A stretch of DNA of 6,896 bases, from NCBI GenBank assembly GCA_030698645.1, contig JAUYMV010000491.1:1-6896 (forward strand), in the 5' to 3' direction. Under the pieces are notes generated by a model. That model searched no databases, was not told the origin of the DNA, and saw only the letters and a program-made list of their open reading frames with translations. Below are positions 6,518 through 6,896 of the stretch, piece by piece. The first letter of the stretch is position 1; each line of letters opens with the position of its first letter. The translations under genes and the position numbers were made by a program. The DNA is from Mesorhizobium sp. (GTDB lineage: Bacteria; Pseudomonadota; Alphaproteobacteria; Rhizobiales; Rhizobiaceae).

Positions 6518-6896
6518 GCCTCGGCGCTGCAAGGTCGGCGAAGCGCTCCGGCCCCACCTTCGCGGTCGCCTTCGGTGGCGGCGGCGCACGAGGCCTGGCG
6601 CACATCCACGTCGTCGAAACGCTCGACGAACTCGGCATCCGGCCCGTGGCGATCGCCGGCTCCTCGATCGGCGCCATCATGGGCGCCGGCATGGCGTCCG
6701 GCATGAGCGGCCGCGACATCCATCACTATGCCAAGTCCATTCTCGGCCGGCGCGGCGAGGTGGCGAGCCGCATCTGGAAATCTCGGCCGGGATCGCTGCG
6801 CGAGGCGGTCGCCGGCGGCTTCCGCCTCGGCCAGTTCGATCTGCCGCGCCTGCTCAAGGCGTTCCTGCCCGAGGCCGTGCCGGAAACCTTCGCCGG
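6514..6896 (+). CDS. Patatin-like phospholipase, RssA type (5' part, truncated by the window end)
   Basis: Patatin-like proteins are serine hydrolases with a Ser-Asp dyad that cleave acyl esters of lipids. The first 127 residues are visible and hold two hallmark elements. The oxyanion-hole glycine loop GGGGARG (21-27) is followed by [15 protein letters not shown], and the nucleophile elbow GSSIG (49-53) has Ser51 as nucleophile. The catalytic Asp (usually a DGG or DGA motif) would lie beyond the window. There is no signal peptide or membrane helix in this part, so the protein is probably cytoplasmic or membrane-associated. The start is GTG at 6514, overlapping the preceding stop as GTGA, with GCGGGG 7 bases upstream; it gives the short N-terminus usual for RssA-like proteins. 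Coupling to the M16 pair suggests co-expression, but a functional link is not shown. Confidence 0.88.
   Translation, partial: MSLGAARSAKRSGPTFAVAFGGGGARGLAHIHVVETLDELGIRPVAIAGSSIGAIMGAGMASGMSGRDIHHYAKSILGRRGEVASRIWKSRPGSLREAVAGGFRLGQFDLPRLLKAFLPEAVPETFA

Overview
The window is a GC-rich chromosomal segment in which third codon positions are overwhelmingly G or C. The gene content and order are tadA, divergent from rluB-rsmD, followed by an M16 peptidase pair and a patatin-like gene. Together with the long Lys/Arg/Pro/Gly-rich extensions on the pseudouridine synthase, this suggests an alphaproteobacterium, most likely of the Rhizobiales (Hyphomicrobiales) type. That placement is inferred from protein character and layout; no database was searched. 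I see no mobile element, tRNA, rRNA or CRISPR array, and nothing compositionally foreign.

Layout. Positions 3-398 (+) hold the 3' end of a gene I cannot identify. It converges on tadA (421-873, -), the tRNA adenosine deaminase, with a 22-bp gap. A 78-bp divergent spacer (874-951) separates tadA from rluB (952-3099, +), a 715-residue RluB/RsuA-family pseudouridine synthase. Its enzymatic core is flanked by about 300 residues of repetitive basic sequence in front and about 150 behind. rsmD (3099-3662, +) overlaps the rluB stop by one base (TGATG). After a 72-bp gap come two exported M16 peptidase-family genes (3735-5138 and 5135-6517, +) overlapping as ATGA. The second overlaps a GTG-started patatin-like phospholipase gene (6514 to the window end, +) as GTGA.

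How the genes work together. tadA, rluB and rsmD all modify translation RNAs: tRNA wobble A-to-I, 23S rRNA pseudouridine, and 16S rRNA m2G966. The M16 genes look like a split heterodimeric peptidase. The first subunit has the zinc motif HFFEH but lacks the substrate-binding R/Y pair. The second has lost all three zinc-motif residues but keeps R316/Y323 at the family spacing. Overlapping stops and starts suggest translational coupling of rluB-rsmD and of M16a-M16b-patatin.

The window is mostly conserved housekeeping sequence. The points most worth a second look are the complementary M16 pair coupled to a patatin, the repeat-built N-terminus of RluB, and start-codon choices where the Shine-Dalgarno position disagrees with the first ATG. 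I did not find a clearly new defence or mobile system.
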